Origin: Ipomoea triloba
Lineage: Eukaryota; Streptophyta; Magnoliopsida; Solanales; Convolvulaceae
DNA length: 64,000 nt
NCBI RefSeq assembly: GCF_003576645.1
Contig: NC_044920.1
Location: 24,909,772 to 24,973,771 of the forward strand
Direction of reading: 5' to 3'
Shown in pieces: positions 10,924-22,448 of this stretch. Position 1 is the stretch's first letter, and the number at the start of each line of letters is the position of its first letter. A program made the translations under genes and the position numbers. The notes beneath the pieces are model-generated. The model was given only the letters and a program-made list of their open reading frames with translations, was not told the origin of the DNA and did not search any database.

Positions 10924-12464
10924 ATGGATTTCCAGAACATTATAGTTGCAGTAGTGTTTGCCTGGACTTTGGTCCAAGCCCTCTGTGTAGTAAGCAAAAA
11001 GCTTCCACCAGGGCCATTTCCATGGCCGGTCATCGGAAACCTTCACTTGCTTGGAAACCAACCCCACAAATCCCTAGCGCGGCTTGCCGGAAAATATGGT
11101 CCGGTTATGAATCTGAAGCTGGGCATGATAAACACAGTGGTTATTTCTTCGTCCAACATGGCCAAACAAGCCCTACAAAAACAAGACTTAACCTTCTCCA
11201 CCCGGTCTTGCCCCGATGTCGTGAGAGCTTGCAATCACAACCAAGTCTCTGTTGTTTGGCTCCCCGTCGCCTCCAAGTGGACAGCCCTTCGAAAGGCCAT
11301 GAATTCCAACATCTTTTCCGGCGTCAAGCTCGACAATAATCAGCATCTGAGAGTTAGAAAGATCCAGGAGCTGATTATTTACTGCCAAAATAAAAGTCAG
11401 GTAGGGGAAGCGGTGGATATTGGGCGTGCAGCTTTCAGGACTACCCTCAATTTGCTGTCCAACACCATTTTCTCTAAGGATTTAACCGACCCTTTCTCGG
11501 ACTCTGCCAAAGAATTCAAAGAATTGGTTTGGAACATCATGGAGGAAGCTGGAAAGCCCAACCTGGTTGATTACTTTCCCTTTCTTGAAAAGTTTGATCC
11601 CCAAGGTTCAAGACGTCGCATGAAAGGTCATTTCACTAAGGTGCTAGAGCTTTTCGAAGATTTGATTGATGAACGGCTGGAAGAGAGAAAAGTGATGGGC
11701 AGCAAAAATGTTGATGTATTAGATTCACTTCTTAACATCACCCAAGAAAGACCAGAGGAGATCGATAGGAAGTATATTTTGCATGTGTGCTTGGTATGTT
11801 AATTAGTTGGTTTGGTCTTCGAAATAATTGCTTGATTTAGAACCCTATTGAATCTTACAAGTATTATCAGGATATGTTTGCGGCGGGGACAGACACATCA
11901 TCGAACACATTAGAGTGGATCATGGCGGAGCTTCTTAATAATCCAAATGCTATGGCAAAAGCTCAAGCAGAGCTGGCTGATGTTATTGGTAAAGGCAAGC
12001 CAATACAAGAAGCTGATGTTACCCGTTTGCCTTACTTGCAATGCGTCATAAAAGAGACTTTTAGAATGCACCCTCCTGTTCCATTCTTGATTCCGCGCAA
12101 AGTTGAACAGGAAGTCAACCTATGTGGACACACTATTCCTAAGGACTCACAAATTCTAGTCAACTTATGGGCAATTGGGCGTGACTCTAGTATTTGGAAA
12201 AATTCATTGATCTTCAATCCTGAGCGATTCTGGAATTTGGAAATAAATGTTAAAGGACAAGATTTTGAACTCATTCCATTTGGTGCAGGTAGAAGAATTT
12301 GTCCGGGATTTCCAATGGCAATGAGGATGGTTCCGGTAATGTTGGGCTCCTTACTAAACTCATTCCAATGGAAACTTGAAGATGAGTTAGACATGGAGGA
12401 AAAGTTTGGCATTACATTGGCTAAAGCTCATCCTCTTAGGGCTATCCCCATTCCCTTTAAATAG
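10924..12464 (+). CDS. Cytochrome P450, CYP76-type (geraniol 8-hydroxylase-like), copy 1
   Basis: Two exons, 10924-11793 and 11871-12464, with a 77-bp phase-0 intron, give 487 residues. Residues 1-22 form a membrane anchor, followed by the hinge LPPGPFPWPVIGNL. Key motifs are [10 protein letters not shown] in the I helix (about 294-303), the E-R pair in KETFR (E352, R355), NPERF (406-410) and the haem loop [10 protein letters not shown] with Cys434. Such endoplasmic-reticulum enzymes hydroxylate small terpenoids or other specialised metabolites using cytochrome P450 reductase. CYP76 membership is inferred from the anchor-to-hinge text, the [12 protein letters not shown] core and the tail [17 protein letters not shown]. 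The anchor is shorter than in copy 2: the basic linker [11 protein letters not shown] is missing. A TATA box lies about 70 nt upstream. Substrate cannot be told from sequence. Confidence 0.95.
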
Positions 12465-12774
12465 AGTACCTCTTCATCAGTTCATGTTTTGTTGCATTAT
12501 TTAATAGATATATATTGTGTTGCTGCAAACTAGCTTAAAATAATTGCCAATCCATCAGTCAACTTGCTAGTGATGCATTTTCATTTTCAAAACATAATCA
12601 CTTATGGTATTTAGTTCATGGGTTTACACACTAGAAATGAGAATCAAAATGATATTTAGTAGTGTTTGGTTGACAACCTTTTAAAACACGACTATGATTT
12701 GATTTCCCTTTCAATTAAAAACTTCATTCCCTAATTAAAAGCGGTATCATTTCATCTTATTGGTAATCTAATTT
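12465..12774. other. 3' flank of P450 copy 1, no further gene
   Basis: This holds the presumed 3' UTR and AT-rich spacer up to the inverted P450 relic. Nothing else is recognisable. Confidence 0.5.
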
Positions 12775-13175
12775 TTACGCTGAATCAATGAAACGAGTAT
12801 GTGTATTCTAAAGGTTTCTTTAACGACACATAGTAAGTAAGGCAGATCTATAACATCATTTTCATGTATTAGCTCGTCTTCACCAATAACATCAGCAAGC
12901 TCCGCTTGAACTTTTCTTATACATAATCTCTAGATTCTAAAGAAGTTCTATCATTGCCCACTTTAATGTGCTTAATGGTGGATCAGTTACCACAGGAAAC
13001 AAGTCCTATTAACATGTACAACACGTCAACAATGCCTAAGATTCAGTATAGCAGAATTGAAAGGGCTGGAGAAGACATACGACATACCATGAGCATGCGC
13101 AGAATGTGAGTCCTATCAATTTCTTCTGGCCTTTCTTGGATGATGTTGAGAAGTGAATCTATGAATTTTTGAGAT
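12775..13175 (-). pseudogene. CYP76-type P450 fragment, inverted relic
   Basis: On the minus strand, 13088-13170 reads [24 protein letters not shown] and then a GT donor, the end of a P450 exon 1. After an intron with acceptor at 13006/13005 comes DLFPVVTDPP, STLKWAMIELL, a stop, then after a frame shift [26 protein letters not shown] and decay near 12775. The AGTDTSS I-helix motif has become VVTDPPLS. The haem-binding part is absent. It is closer in wording to the two intact neighbours than to other P450 families, so it is a dead third copy in opposite orientation. Confidence 0.88.
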
Positions 13176-14752
13176 GGAGCAAAATTAATGGTTTTGATTT
13201 ACTGGTGATCAAAATCATATACAGTTTCATCGATAACTGGAATCTTACATGGACCAAAAAACTGAGTACAGCAAGGGATAAGACAAGGAACACCGCCCGG
13301 TCTCCGTTCTCTTTAATTTGGTCATAAGATGCTACAAAAGTTGGTTTATCAGCTCTCTCCTCCAGAGGTTAGTGGTTTGAGTTCTTGAGGTTTTTTTTTT
13401 TTTGAAAGCTGTTCTTGAATTTTAAAAAAATAAAATAAAAAACCAAGAATCTTTTTCTTGGGGAGATAAATATTCAAATTGCAAAAAAAAAAATTATTAT
13501 ATATTTTCTTTTCAAAAAAATTCAAATTGCATGTGCTGGCAGTAATTGCCCAGTAGCTAGCATGATTTTTTTTTGATTTATATACACTAATAATGTATTT
13601 TTATTTACCGCCTAAAAGAGCCTAGTATGAATAGTGGTGCAAACCCACTTCCCTTACCAATGTGGACAAAAGCTTACTTCAAAACTTTTCCACATTAATT
13701 TCCATCTCAAATGGGTAAATTTGAGAACCAATTTCTCATTCACCCATTATCCATTTTGAGCTTTACAATATATCAACATCTTCGTCTAACTACGAAGAAC
13801 ATGAATCCGCATTGACCCGACCCGGATTGAATGTGGACCCCACTTATATTTGTACCACAAAATGATCACTTAAAATGTCATTTTAAAGCTATTTTTCCAA
13901 CACCCACTCTTCAAATGCAACCACGGTCTTCACCTTCTTCTTCATGCCCTACAAATGAAACTAAAAACCGATTTAATTAACCGTGAAAAGACCCTACTTG
14001 TGTGAGGCCAGGCGGCCAGCTCAATGTGTCCTTTGTCTTTTTGAATCTCCTCCACCGCAATGGGAATGGCCCTAATGCGATTTATCATATTGGGTGGCAA
14101 GAATGTTTCCAATTGATGGTATGGATTTTTTTGGAGTCGTTGTAATGCCCCCATAGAAAATTTCTGCAAATCTTGTCAATATCGTCACAAGTACCAACCA
14201 GTAGGGTCATTGTTTGCATGGTATAGGTAGGGACAGTGGCAAAGGAGGATTGGACCCCTTCTTCAATATTTAATACACATATTTGGTTCTATGTGACTAA
14301 TATTTAATTTGTACCAAATTCATGTCCGGACTCCCAAGTCGAAGCCACTGGGAACATAAGATATCCTGCAAACTTATATGTATATATATATTGAATAATG
14401 TTATTTTTACATGATTACATCTGAATATTTATCTCCTTATGTTTTAATAAAATTCTTTTTATCCCTCCCTTATTGTATTCTCGCACTTCTTCCTACCTTT
14501 TCTTAAGCTTTAATAAAGTTAATTGTTTTAAAAAATAAAATTCTTTTTATTCATGATCTATGGTGAATTGCTGACCTATCTGGCAATAAAAATTATTTCT
14601 TTATTTATCAAATATAAAATGAATCAATTATTATCACTTAACTACTTAAGGAGTATAAATTAGGAGGAAAATGTAACCTTGCTCATGTATATATATATAT
14701 ATATAGTATAGTATAGATTAGCATTCCCAGATCTCAGGGTGAGAGAAAGTCA
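13176..14752. other. Spacer between P450 relic and P450 copy 2
   Basis: The stretch is AT-rich with poly(A)/poly(T) micro-insertions flanked by short direct repeats at 13381-13418 (8 bp) and 13472-13531 (12 bp). A minus-strand open frame at 13942-14169 has no recognised relatives and no supporting splice context. An AT microsatellite with TATA character at about 14688-14705 lies some 50 nt before the ATG of copy 2. Confidence 0.5.
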
Positions 14753-16338
14753 ATGGATTTCCAGAGCATTTTGGTAGCAGTATTGTTGGCCTGGGCTTTG
14801 ATCAAAGTCCTGCTGTGTTTATCAGCAAAGAGAAGAAGCAGTAAAGGCAAGAATCTGCCGCCTGGGCCATTTCCATTGCCGCTGTTCGGAAACCTTCATT
14901 TGCTCGGAAACAAACCCCATCTGTCGTTGACACGTCTAGCCCAAAAATATGGTCCAGTTATGAATCTGAAACTGGGCATGATAAACACAGTGGTCATTTC
15001 TTCATCCGCCATGGCCAAACAAGCTCTGCAGAAGCAAGACTTAGCCTTTTCTACCCACCGGTCAATCGCTGATGCTCTGCGAGCTAACAATCATTCCCAA
15101 TTCTCTGTTGTTTTTCTCCCTGTTGCCTCCAGGTGGAGAGCCCTCCGTAAGATCATGAATTCCAACATCTTTTCCGGCAACAGGCTCGAGATCAACCAGC
15201 AGCTGAGGGCTAAAAAGATCGAGGAGCTTATAATTTACTGCCAAAAGAGCAGCGAGGTAGGGGAAGCTGTGGATATTGGGCGTGCAGCTTTCAGGACTAC
15301 CCTCAATTTGCTGTCAAACACCATTTTCTCTAAAGATTTAACCGACCCTTATTCGGATTCCGGTAAAGAGTTCAAGGATTTGGTGTGGAATATGATGCTG
15401 GAAGCTGGAAAACCCAACCTGGTTGACTACTTTCCCTTTCTTGAAAAGTTTGATCCCCAGGGTGTCCGGCGTCGCTTGACATGCCATTTCACTAAGGCCC
15501 TAGACCTTTTTCAAGATTTGATTGATGAACGGCTGGAGGAGAGGAAAATCAAAGGCAACAAAAATGAGGATGCATTAGATTCACTTCTCAATGTCAGCCA
15601 AGAAAGGCCTGAGGAGATTGATATGACTCACATTCAGCACATGTTCTTGGTATTTATGTCAATCCCCTTCATGTACTCATAATCTCTGCTATACTGACTC
15701 TTACACGCAGTGTCATATATACATGTTAACAGGACTTATTTGCGGCAGGAACTGATACATCATCAAGCACATTAGAGTGGGCAATGGCTGAACTTCTCAA
15801 GAACCCAGAAGTTATGGCAAAAGCTCAAGCGGAACTTGCAGATGTTATCAATAAAGGCAAGCCAATACAAGAATATGATGTTACTCATCTTCCTTACTTG
15901 CAATGCATAGTGAAAGAAACATTTAGAATACATCCACCAGTTCCGTTCTTGATTCCGCGTAAAGTTGAACATGACGTGAATCTATGTGAATACACTATTC
16001 CCAATGACTCACAAATTCTTGTCAATGTATGGGCAATGGGGCGTGACCCCAGCATCTGGGAGAACCCATTGGTCTTCAAGCCCGAGAGATTTTGGAATAT
16101 AGGAATGGATGTAAGAGGACAGGATTTTGAGCTCATTCCATTTGGAGCAGGCAGAAGAATTTGTCCTGGATTACCTCTAGCGGTAAGAACAGTTCCAGTA
16201 ATGTTAGGGTCTTTATTGAACTCATTCGAGTGGAAGCTTGAGGGTGGCATTGCACCCATGGATTTGGACATGGACGAGAAGTTTGGTATTACATTGGCTA
16301 AAGCTTGTCCTCTTAGGGCTATCCCTATCCCCATTTAA
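14753..16338 (+). CDS. Cytochrome P450, CYP76-type (geraniol 8-hydroxylase-like), copy 2
   Basis: Exons 14753-15649 and 15733-16338 with an 83-bp phase-0 intron encode 500 residues. There is an N-terminal anchor ([20 protein letters not shown]), a basic linker, then [14 protein letters not shown]. Catalytic features are AGTDTSSS (304-311), KETFR (E361, R364), KPERF (415-419) and [10 protein letters not shown] with Cys443. The protein is clearly a tandem paralogue of the copy at 10924, with the same intron position and long identical stretches such as [14 protein letters not shown] and [20 protein letters not shown]. It carries an extra GGIAPM segment before the [10 protein letters not shown] tail that is absent from copy 1. 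A membrane-bound monooxygenase of specialised metabolism is expected; the substrate is unknown. Confidence 0.96.
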
Positions 16339-16935
16339 CATACAGTGTGTCACTCCTGATTGTGTTCTGTAAAAGAAGTGTCCAATAAATGAATATGCAT
16401 TGTATGTCCATTTTAATTAGCTTAGACTATATTTGAGAGTGAAACAGTGCAACCTTGATTTTGAAGTTCTATGATTGAGGCATCTCATGTTATTTATTGT
16501 TATTTAACATAGTACATGCCATGAGTGTTAAAAGGTTTACTATTACCTATAACTTGTGGATGCTTGAATTCTAACATATGAAGCTAAGAAATTAATGTTA
16601 AAAAGTGACAAACAAGAAATTGTATCCATATGACAGGTGTCCTTCAATTCGTATGTTGGCATGCTACCGTCCAAGATTTCTGATCGAGAACGCACATGGA
16701 GAAATACTGGAAATAATGTTGATGAACACCGACTTACAGATTTGTATTTGGATTAATTGTGGGCAAGATTTGTATTTTGGATTTTCCCTTGAAAAATGAG
16801 CTGCTAATTATATTGTATATTAGAAAGTCAATTATTTATAGATATCACACGATGTGATATTTATTTTTATTTGTGGGCAAGATTTGTTTTTGAAAAAAAA
16901 AGAAGTTAAAAGCTAATAATTTATTTTGAAATACT

Positions 16936-17031
16936 TTTTTTTTTAATACTACTAACTCTATTAAAATGCATTATCTGTTCATAACTACTTTTCAACCTCC
17001 CGTATAAAGGGAAGGGTTTGATGCCACTGGA
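16936..17031 (-). mobile_element. SINE copy, 5'-shortened, with 15-bp target duplication
   Basis: On the minus strand it reads CCAGTGGCATCAAACCC, GTAGTTATGAACAGATA, GAGTTAGTAGTATT, then poly(A), matching the copy at 17801. The direct repeat TTATTTTGAAATACT at 16921-16935 and 17032-17046 is a perfect 15-bp target-site duplication, typical of L1-driven retroposition. Confidence 0.85.
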
Positions 17032-17800
17032 TTATTTTGAAATACTTAGAGAGTTGTTTAAAAAATTATTATTTTAAATTTTTTAAATTTTATCAAATCG
17101 GGTTTATAGTTTTTTTGTAGTTACAATAAAGAGTTAATTTCGTTTTTTGTCTTAAATTTATAGGTCTTTTAATCTTTTTTTCAAAATATTTTTTTGGTCC
17201 TAGTATTATTGTCGAATGAGTATCTTCGTCATTCGTCAACATAATCGTTTAATTTTTGATAAAATAATAAGAGTTTGATCTCCTACCAAAATGAGATTGT
17301 TGGGGAAAGACCTTTGGTGTTGAGATGCTATAGTGATTTATAACTCTTGACACAATAGTATTTAATTTTATAATTAGGGTGGTAAATTGAAAATTTTTAA
17401 AAATTAATTTATTTGGACGGATGTTAACGTTGGTAACAACGTGATAGAAATTGATAAAAAGAAAATAAAAAATATAAATTAAAATAAACAAAGTAAACTG
17501 CATAACAGTAATGTAGGAACTAAATTAATTAGTTTAGCCATATACCAAATACGTGTATACGTTTTCTTCCAACACGCAGATTGATGGACTCTAACTTTTA
17601 GGTGGATTATTTGATTAAATATATTTGTATATTTAATTTTAAATATATATTGCTTGTCAAAACAAAAATTAATATATTTGTCGTGTTTTCCAACCACACA
17701 GGATCGTGTCATGTCATCTGGGTTGGGCTTAGCTTTCACCAGATTTGCCCTACTGTCGCAAATCTCAATCGCTATATTTTAATCATATTCCAATTGCCAA

Positions 17801-17959
17801 GGACCTTGTAGTCCAGTGGCGTCAAACCCTTCCTTTTATATGGGAGGTGGTGAGTTCGAGCTTCAGTGGAGTCAATACTGACTCTTGTGCTTTGAAAAAG
17901 TAGTTATGAACAGGTACTACATTGTAATAGAGTTAGTAGTATTCAAAAAAAAAAAAAAA
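17801..17959 (+). mobile_element. SINE, fullest copy of the family, tRNA-derived head
   Basis: The head GGACCTTGTAGTCCAGTGGC contains an A-box-like TAGTCCAGTGG, and GGTGAGTTCGAGCTTC a B-box-like GTTCGAGC, as in a tRNA-derived pol III promoter. The body ends GAGTTAGTAGTATTC and a poly(A) run. Possible flanking repeats CATATTCCAATT and CATACTCCAATT differ at one base. Confidence 0.8.
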
Positions 17960-19627
17960 CCATACTCCAATTTATAAAGTAGACTTTGTTTCAAAACAAT
18001 ATTATTTCATAACATACATGAACATTATTTTTAGTTTCGTTATTTTTCGTTCAATTAGAAAGAAGGTTGGTCTCTTCAAAAAAAAAAAAAAAGAAAGAAG
18101 GTTGGTATTACATGTACAAATATGTAAATTGTAGGTATATAATTTATTAATAACTTGATATGCATCAAAGGAAAGAAATAATTGGTGTTAATTAGTGGAA
18201 GGTCGTCTAAAAGGAATGAATCTTATGTAATTATAAGTTAATTGACTAAATATTATTATGTATATTAGAATATATAATTACCTTGTATAGTTAAGAATAT
18301 TTGTAGTAACTTAATTATTATAGGTGTTAGTAATTTAGTATAAATAGGACCATTGTATATGAATACCGGAGATCCGTCAAGAGAAATATATTGTTATTCT
18401 ATTATGTTAAATTTTAATTCTTCTTCTTGGAGTCCTCACACGCTCGAAGTGTGAATTTGGAGTTGGCCGTGACTCGAATACGATTAGGAGCCAAAAGCCT
18501 GCTTGAAAGATTTCTTTTGTTGCGTACTAAATTTCGGTACGTAACATATATAACTATATGATTATAATCATCTACACATAAAAAAAATTTTAAATGCACA
18601 AAAAATCAAAATAGATTAAAAAAAATAAACTAAATATAATGAACATTCTAAAAGTACAAATCATGAACTCTACAAGTGCCACATTTACATGAGAAACCCA
18701 ATCCACATCTACATACGCATACAATCATCTACACAAAAGAATATACACACAGACTGACAGCCATTTAAACAAGTATGATATATCTAAATAAATAAATATG
18801 TATGTGCGTGCACGCGCATCACAAAGTGTTCAGAGCGGTGTGATGCGATTTTGTGATATGTGGTGCATTTTGTGGTGAATTATACTTGTACATTTTTTAA
18901 TACTGTGTGATGCATTTATGCATACCTAATAGTGCAACTCGCACGATCGTAAGGAAAGTTCTATCCGCATTTGAATCAATATATAGGCTAATGTTCAAGT
19001 GCGTCCACTTATTCCTATGTGTCAAAGCCCCCAGTGGCCTACCTCGTCAAAAAGCAAGATAGGAAGGGCTACGCCCGTTTTGAAGGTTCTACTTAAAACA
19101 CACGGCGGAGGCGTGGAGAGCATGAGGTAGACTGTGAGGACGTATTCAATTTCAATTGTAATCCAACTTTCTTTTCAATTTCGAGATTGCATCTTTCATT
19201 TCTTTAATTCAATTTGTCTTGCAATGGTTTCCATTTCAATTCATGCTTTTGTTTCAATTCGAAGTATATCTTCATATTGGGATTTGGATTTGGATTGAAC
19301 TCTTTTGTTTTGGATGCTATGTGAATTGAATTGCAAGATAATATGAGATAGTGTAATGACTCAATGATGGTTCGAATTGTGAGCTTGATTATTTAAATGG
19401 ACTCTTGCATAATTTGGGTCTAATTATGTAAGATATTTATTATGAATTAACTTAGGTAATAATTGTAGCACGATAACTTCAACAATCATAAATTTATTTG
19501 TTACATCCAAAGTGTTGGGGTCGAATATGTGACTTCATAGGTGGGTTTAGCTGGACTACATATAAAATTTCAGACACTTCTAAGACTGCATATTAATTAT
19601 TTCATTTCGAGTATATAAAAATTTGTG
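17960..19627. other. AT-rich intergenic stretch, no gene seen
   Basis: It contains a 20-nt poly(A) micro-insertion between 15-bp direct repeats (18057-18106), and a diverged repeat with GTGATGC/TGCATTTTGTGGTG motifs near 18790-18950 that is related in wording to 23930-24280. The MES gene's 3' UTR probably reaches into the right end. Confidence 0.5.
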
Positions 19628-21567
19628 TCACGATGAATATTTAGCAGCAAGCTCCAGCAAGGAGATGCAAAGTTCTCGAGGCTTAGACAACATGACCATA
19701 TGGGCAGCTCCACCTATGGATTTCACTTCATCTGGAGGGCTATTTTCGACATTGTACTTCTGAAACTCTTCACTCATAACTTCATCGTCTTGGCACACAA
19801 CATATGCCCTTCTCACTGTCCCATATTTACCCTCGGTGAGCAAAGATTCCTTAGCCAAATCCTCCACGTAGAATCCATTCGGCCTCATTAGCATCTTTGC
19901 TAGCTCCAAATCCTCCTACATGTATTTATAACAATACAAACTCAATTATTAGTCTTTTAAATAAATAGTACAAAAACAAATATTATATTGAGTTTTTTTT
20001 TTCTTTTTAATAAAGGAAACTAACTTGGCAATCACTACAAAAAAAGGGTACATGGGCTAAACCCCGTTCTTAAAATTAGGAGTTCGATCAAAAGGTTATA
20101 TTGATTAACTTATTGTATCGTTGTCAAACGTCTTTTAAGTGAATAGTACGGTAATACACTAATACAATTCCAAACCAGAAAGTCATGTCATGTCATGAGT
20201 GCAGTTTGACACAAATCTTATATTTTAATTTAGCAGTTGGACCCTGGTCTTAAATTGTGTATTTTTAGTATATTGAAATTGTAAACTTCTAAAATATAGT
20301 TTTGAAAATTTGTAACGGGATCATCACAAATTCTAAAATTTTAAAAGGTAGGTTCTAAAATTTTAAAAGGTAGGTTATAAAGTAAATTATGAATTGCCGT
20401 AAATCTGTTTAGTAACTGACATGAAACGCATCTGACTGCATAATTCCTGCTAATTTTAACTTATTATATCTTTGTCAAACGTGTTTTGATTGATATGGAT
20501 GCCTTGAAGCTACACAAATAGAATCTCAAATAATTGATGCTTATTTTACTAATATTGTTATTAAGCACAAAATAGTGTAAGATCAGAATATGCATACCTC
20601 TTTGCAGTGTTTGTAGAGTATGGCTTTCATGAAATTTGGCCCAAAAATAGCAGAAGTTGGTGGGTTTTCCAATCCTCGCTCGAACATCACCTCACAGTCC
20701 ATGAGTGCATCTGCTGTGTTTCTTCTGAAATACTGACGATATTAATGGAAACAGGAAGAAATTAGATCAGGATTTCAAAAAGAAAAACAAAAAAACAAAA
20801 GTTATCATCAACTCTGCAATACTCTTTCACTTTTAAATATAGGCCTTACTTCTATAGCATTATTTTCTTCCTTTTTTTTGAGTTCTACTGACTCGGTTAC
20901 AATGTAGTATCTGTTAATAGTTACTTTCTCAACCTACTGAAGCACAAAGAGTCTCGAACCCACTCCCTTCCACATGGGAGTGTACACCGGATGCCGCTTG
21001 ACCACAAGGCCTTTGGCAATATACAATTTTCTAATCAGCTTAACTGGTGTGAGTGACCGGACACTCCTGTCCTTTAAGAGGGATCTGGAGTTCGAATCTC
21101 CTCTTATACGAAGAAAAAATTAGTTTGGTCAGCATTTTAGTCAGTAAAATTATTTGCACTTGGGGGCGCGTTGGAAATCTCACCTCTTGGATAAGAGTGG
21201 CCGGCGGGGATTTACAGGCGGGCATGTAGGCAGATACAAAGACGGCGACGGAGATTTTGTCGGGGAATTTCTGCATGGCCAGAGAAACGGGAATTCCCCC
21301 GTAGCTATGGCCGACCAAAACAACCTTTTCATCTCTGGGAAGCGCGGACATGAAGTTGAAGAGCGGTTCCACGTACTGGAACACGGTGGCGACCTCGTCG
21401 ATCTGTTTCCGGTGGTTCCCGCATCCGGCGAGGTCCAACGCCGTGACTCGGTGGTTGCCGGATAATCTGAGAAGAGGAATAAGCTTGTACCAGCACCATG
21501 CTCCATGCCCAAACCCATGAACCAGAACAAAATGATGCTTCTTTTCTGCATTTCTCATCATCTCCAT
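19628..21567 (-). CDS. Methylesterase (MES/SABP2-like alpha/beta hydrolase)
   Basis: Three phase-0 exons, 21184-21567, 20598-20732 and 19628-19915, give 268 residues, close to the roughly 260 of SABP2. The fold signature is complete: oxyanion HGFGHGAWCWYKLIP, nucleophile GHSYGG (Ser88), acid in VCQDD (Asp217) and base in GGAAHMVMLSKP (His245). Family members are soluble enzymes that demethylate methyl esters of salicylate, jasmonate or IAA, and some act in alkaloid or ketone pathways. The usual GADHM around the histidine is GAAHM here, and the 20-residue stretch after the nucleophile is normal. The start is the first ATG after a TATA box (TATAAAT on the minus strand, about 21624-21630). A SINE sits in intron 1. 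It lies in its own neighbourhood, not in a cluster with related enzymes. Confidence 0.93.
20872..21014 (-). mobile_element. SINE inserted in intron 1 of the MES gene
   Basis: On the minus strand it starts AAGGCCTTGTGGTCAAGCGG, has a B-box-like GGGTTCGAGACTC, and ends GTAACCGAGTCAGTAGAACTC plus poly(A). It belongs to the family seen at 17801 and 25191 but is a diverged member. It lies in sense with the host gene and leaves the splice sites untouched. Confidence 0.82.
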
Positions 21568-21822
21568 TTTTTTTTTTTAATTTCTCTCCGAATACTGTAC
21601 AAACACAATTCGCAGTAGGCATAATTTATAGGGCATTTCACGCGTCGATATACGGGGTCCACCCACGGTTCTCGCATCTCCATTTTTGGCAACGAGACTG
21701 CTGACTTTGACTTCCCACTATTTTTTTGGTTTATATATCTACAGTGATAAATTTTATTTTTTTATAACAGTTCCCAAATTGCACAAAAAAGCAAAATTCA
21801 CTAAAAATACTATACCCTGTTT
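21568..21822 (-). promoter_or_regulatory. MES gene upstream region
   Basis: The TATA motif near 21624-21630 stands about 60 nt upstream of the ATG. Beyond it the sequence turns AT-rich without further features. Confidence 0.45.
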
Positions 21823-22050
21823 GGTAATATAGTTAGCTGATCGGCCAATTTAAATTTATTTGACCACTATTAATTATTTACTTGGTTAAAGATTTAATAT
21901 AAATGTTTAATTAGTTTTTTGTAACTGTTTATTACTCTAAAATGATAAAATTTAAAAAGCATATCAACTTTTTGAGAAAGCCATTTTGCATGTAATCAAC
22001 TATCAGCTAACAGCTAATTTATTAAGCATTTTTCTACCATCATTATACTA
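21823..22050. mobile_element. MITE-like repeat with TAGCTGATAGC ends, copy 1
   Basis: It runs from CTGTTTGGTAATATAGTTAG to CAACTATCAGCTAACAGC and TTTCTACC. Related copies with the same order of blocks (TTTGGTAAAT, GCTGTTAGCTGATAGC, TTTTGAATTTTAG, AAAAAGCTTATTAAC, ATTTACCAAACA) occur at 24705-24915, 28640-28885 and 37185-37435. Inverted ends and the absence of coding fit a non-autonomous DNA transposon family; exact ends were not fixed. Confidence 0.6.
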
Positions 22051-22413
22051 TTAAATTTACAAATAATTAAATTAGTGGTTATTTTCAAATCTTCTATATT
22101 GTACTTTTGTTATCTTGACTCAAATTCCAAAGATAGAAGTACAAAACATATTGGCCATGTTAATATGTTTGGCAAATGGCATGTTAATATGTTTGGCAAA
22201 TGGCGGTTAGCGATTAGCGATTAGCGTTAGCGATTTGTGATTAGCGGATTGTGTTAGCAAATTTAATCAGCAGATTATATTAGCAATTTGTAAAATGATG
22301 TTTGACAAGATTAGTTATTTAGGTTTAGCGATTAACATGTAAAATGGTTTATAAGGACATTATAAATAATAAAATAAAAATAGAAATAATATAATAATAA
22401 ATAGAAACAATAC

Positions 22414-22448
<35 letters not shown>

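Noticed and set aside
13942..14169. Minus-strand 75-codon open frame
   Set aside because: It reads like a protein fragment but matches no family I know, and no adjoining exons were found; not enough to call a gene.
14688..14705. AT run before P450 copy 2 as a precise TATA box
   Set aside because: It is a microsatellite; it may serve as TATA but the exact element cannot be assigned.
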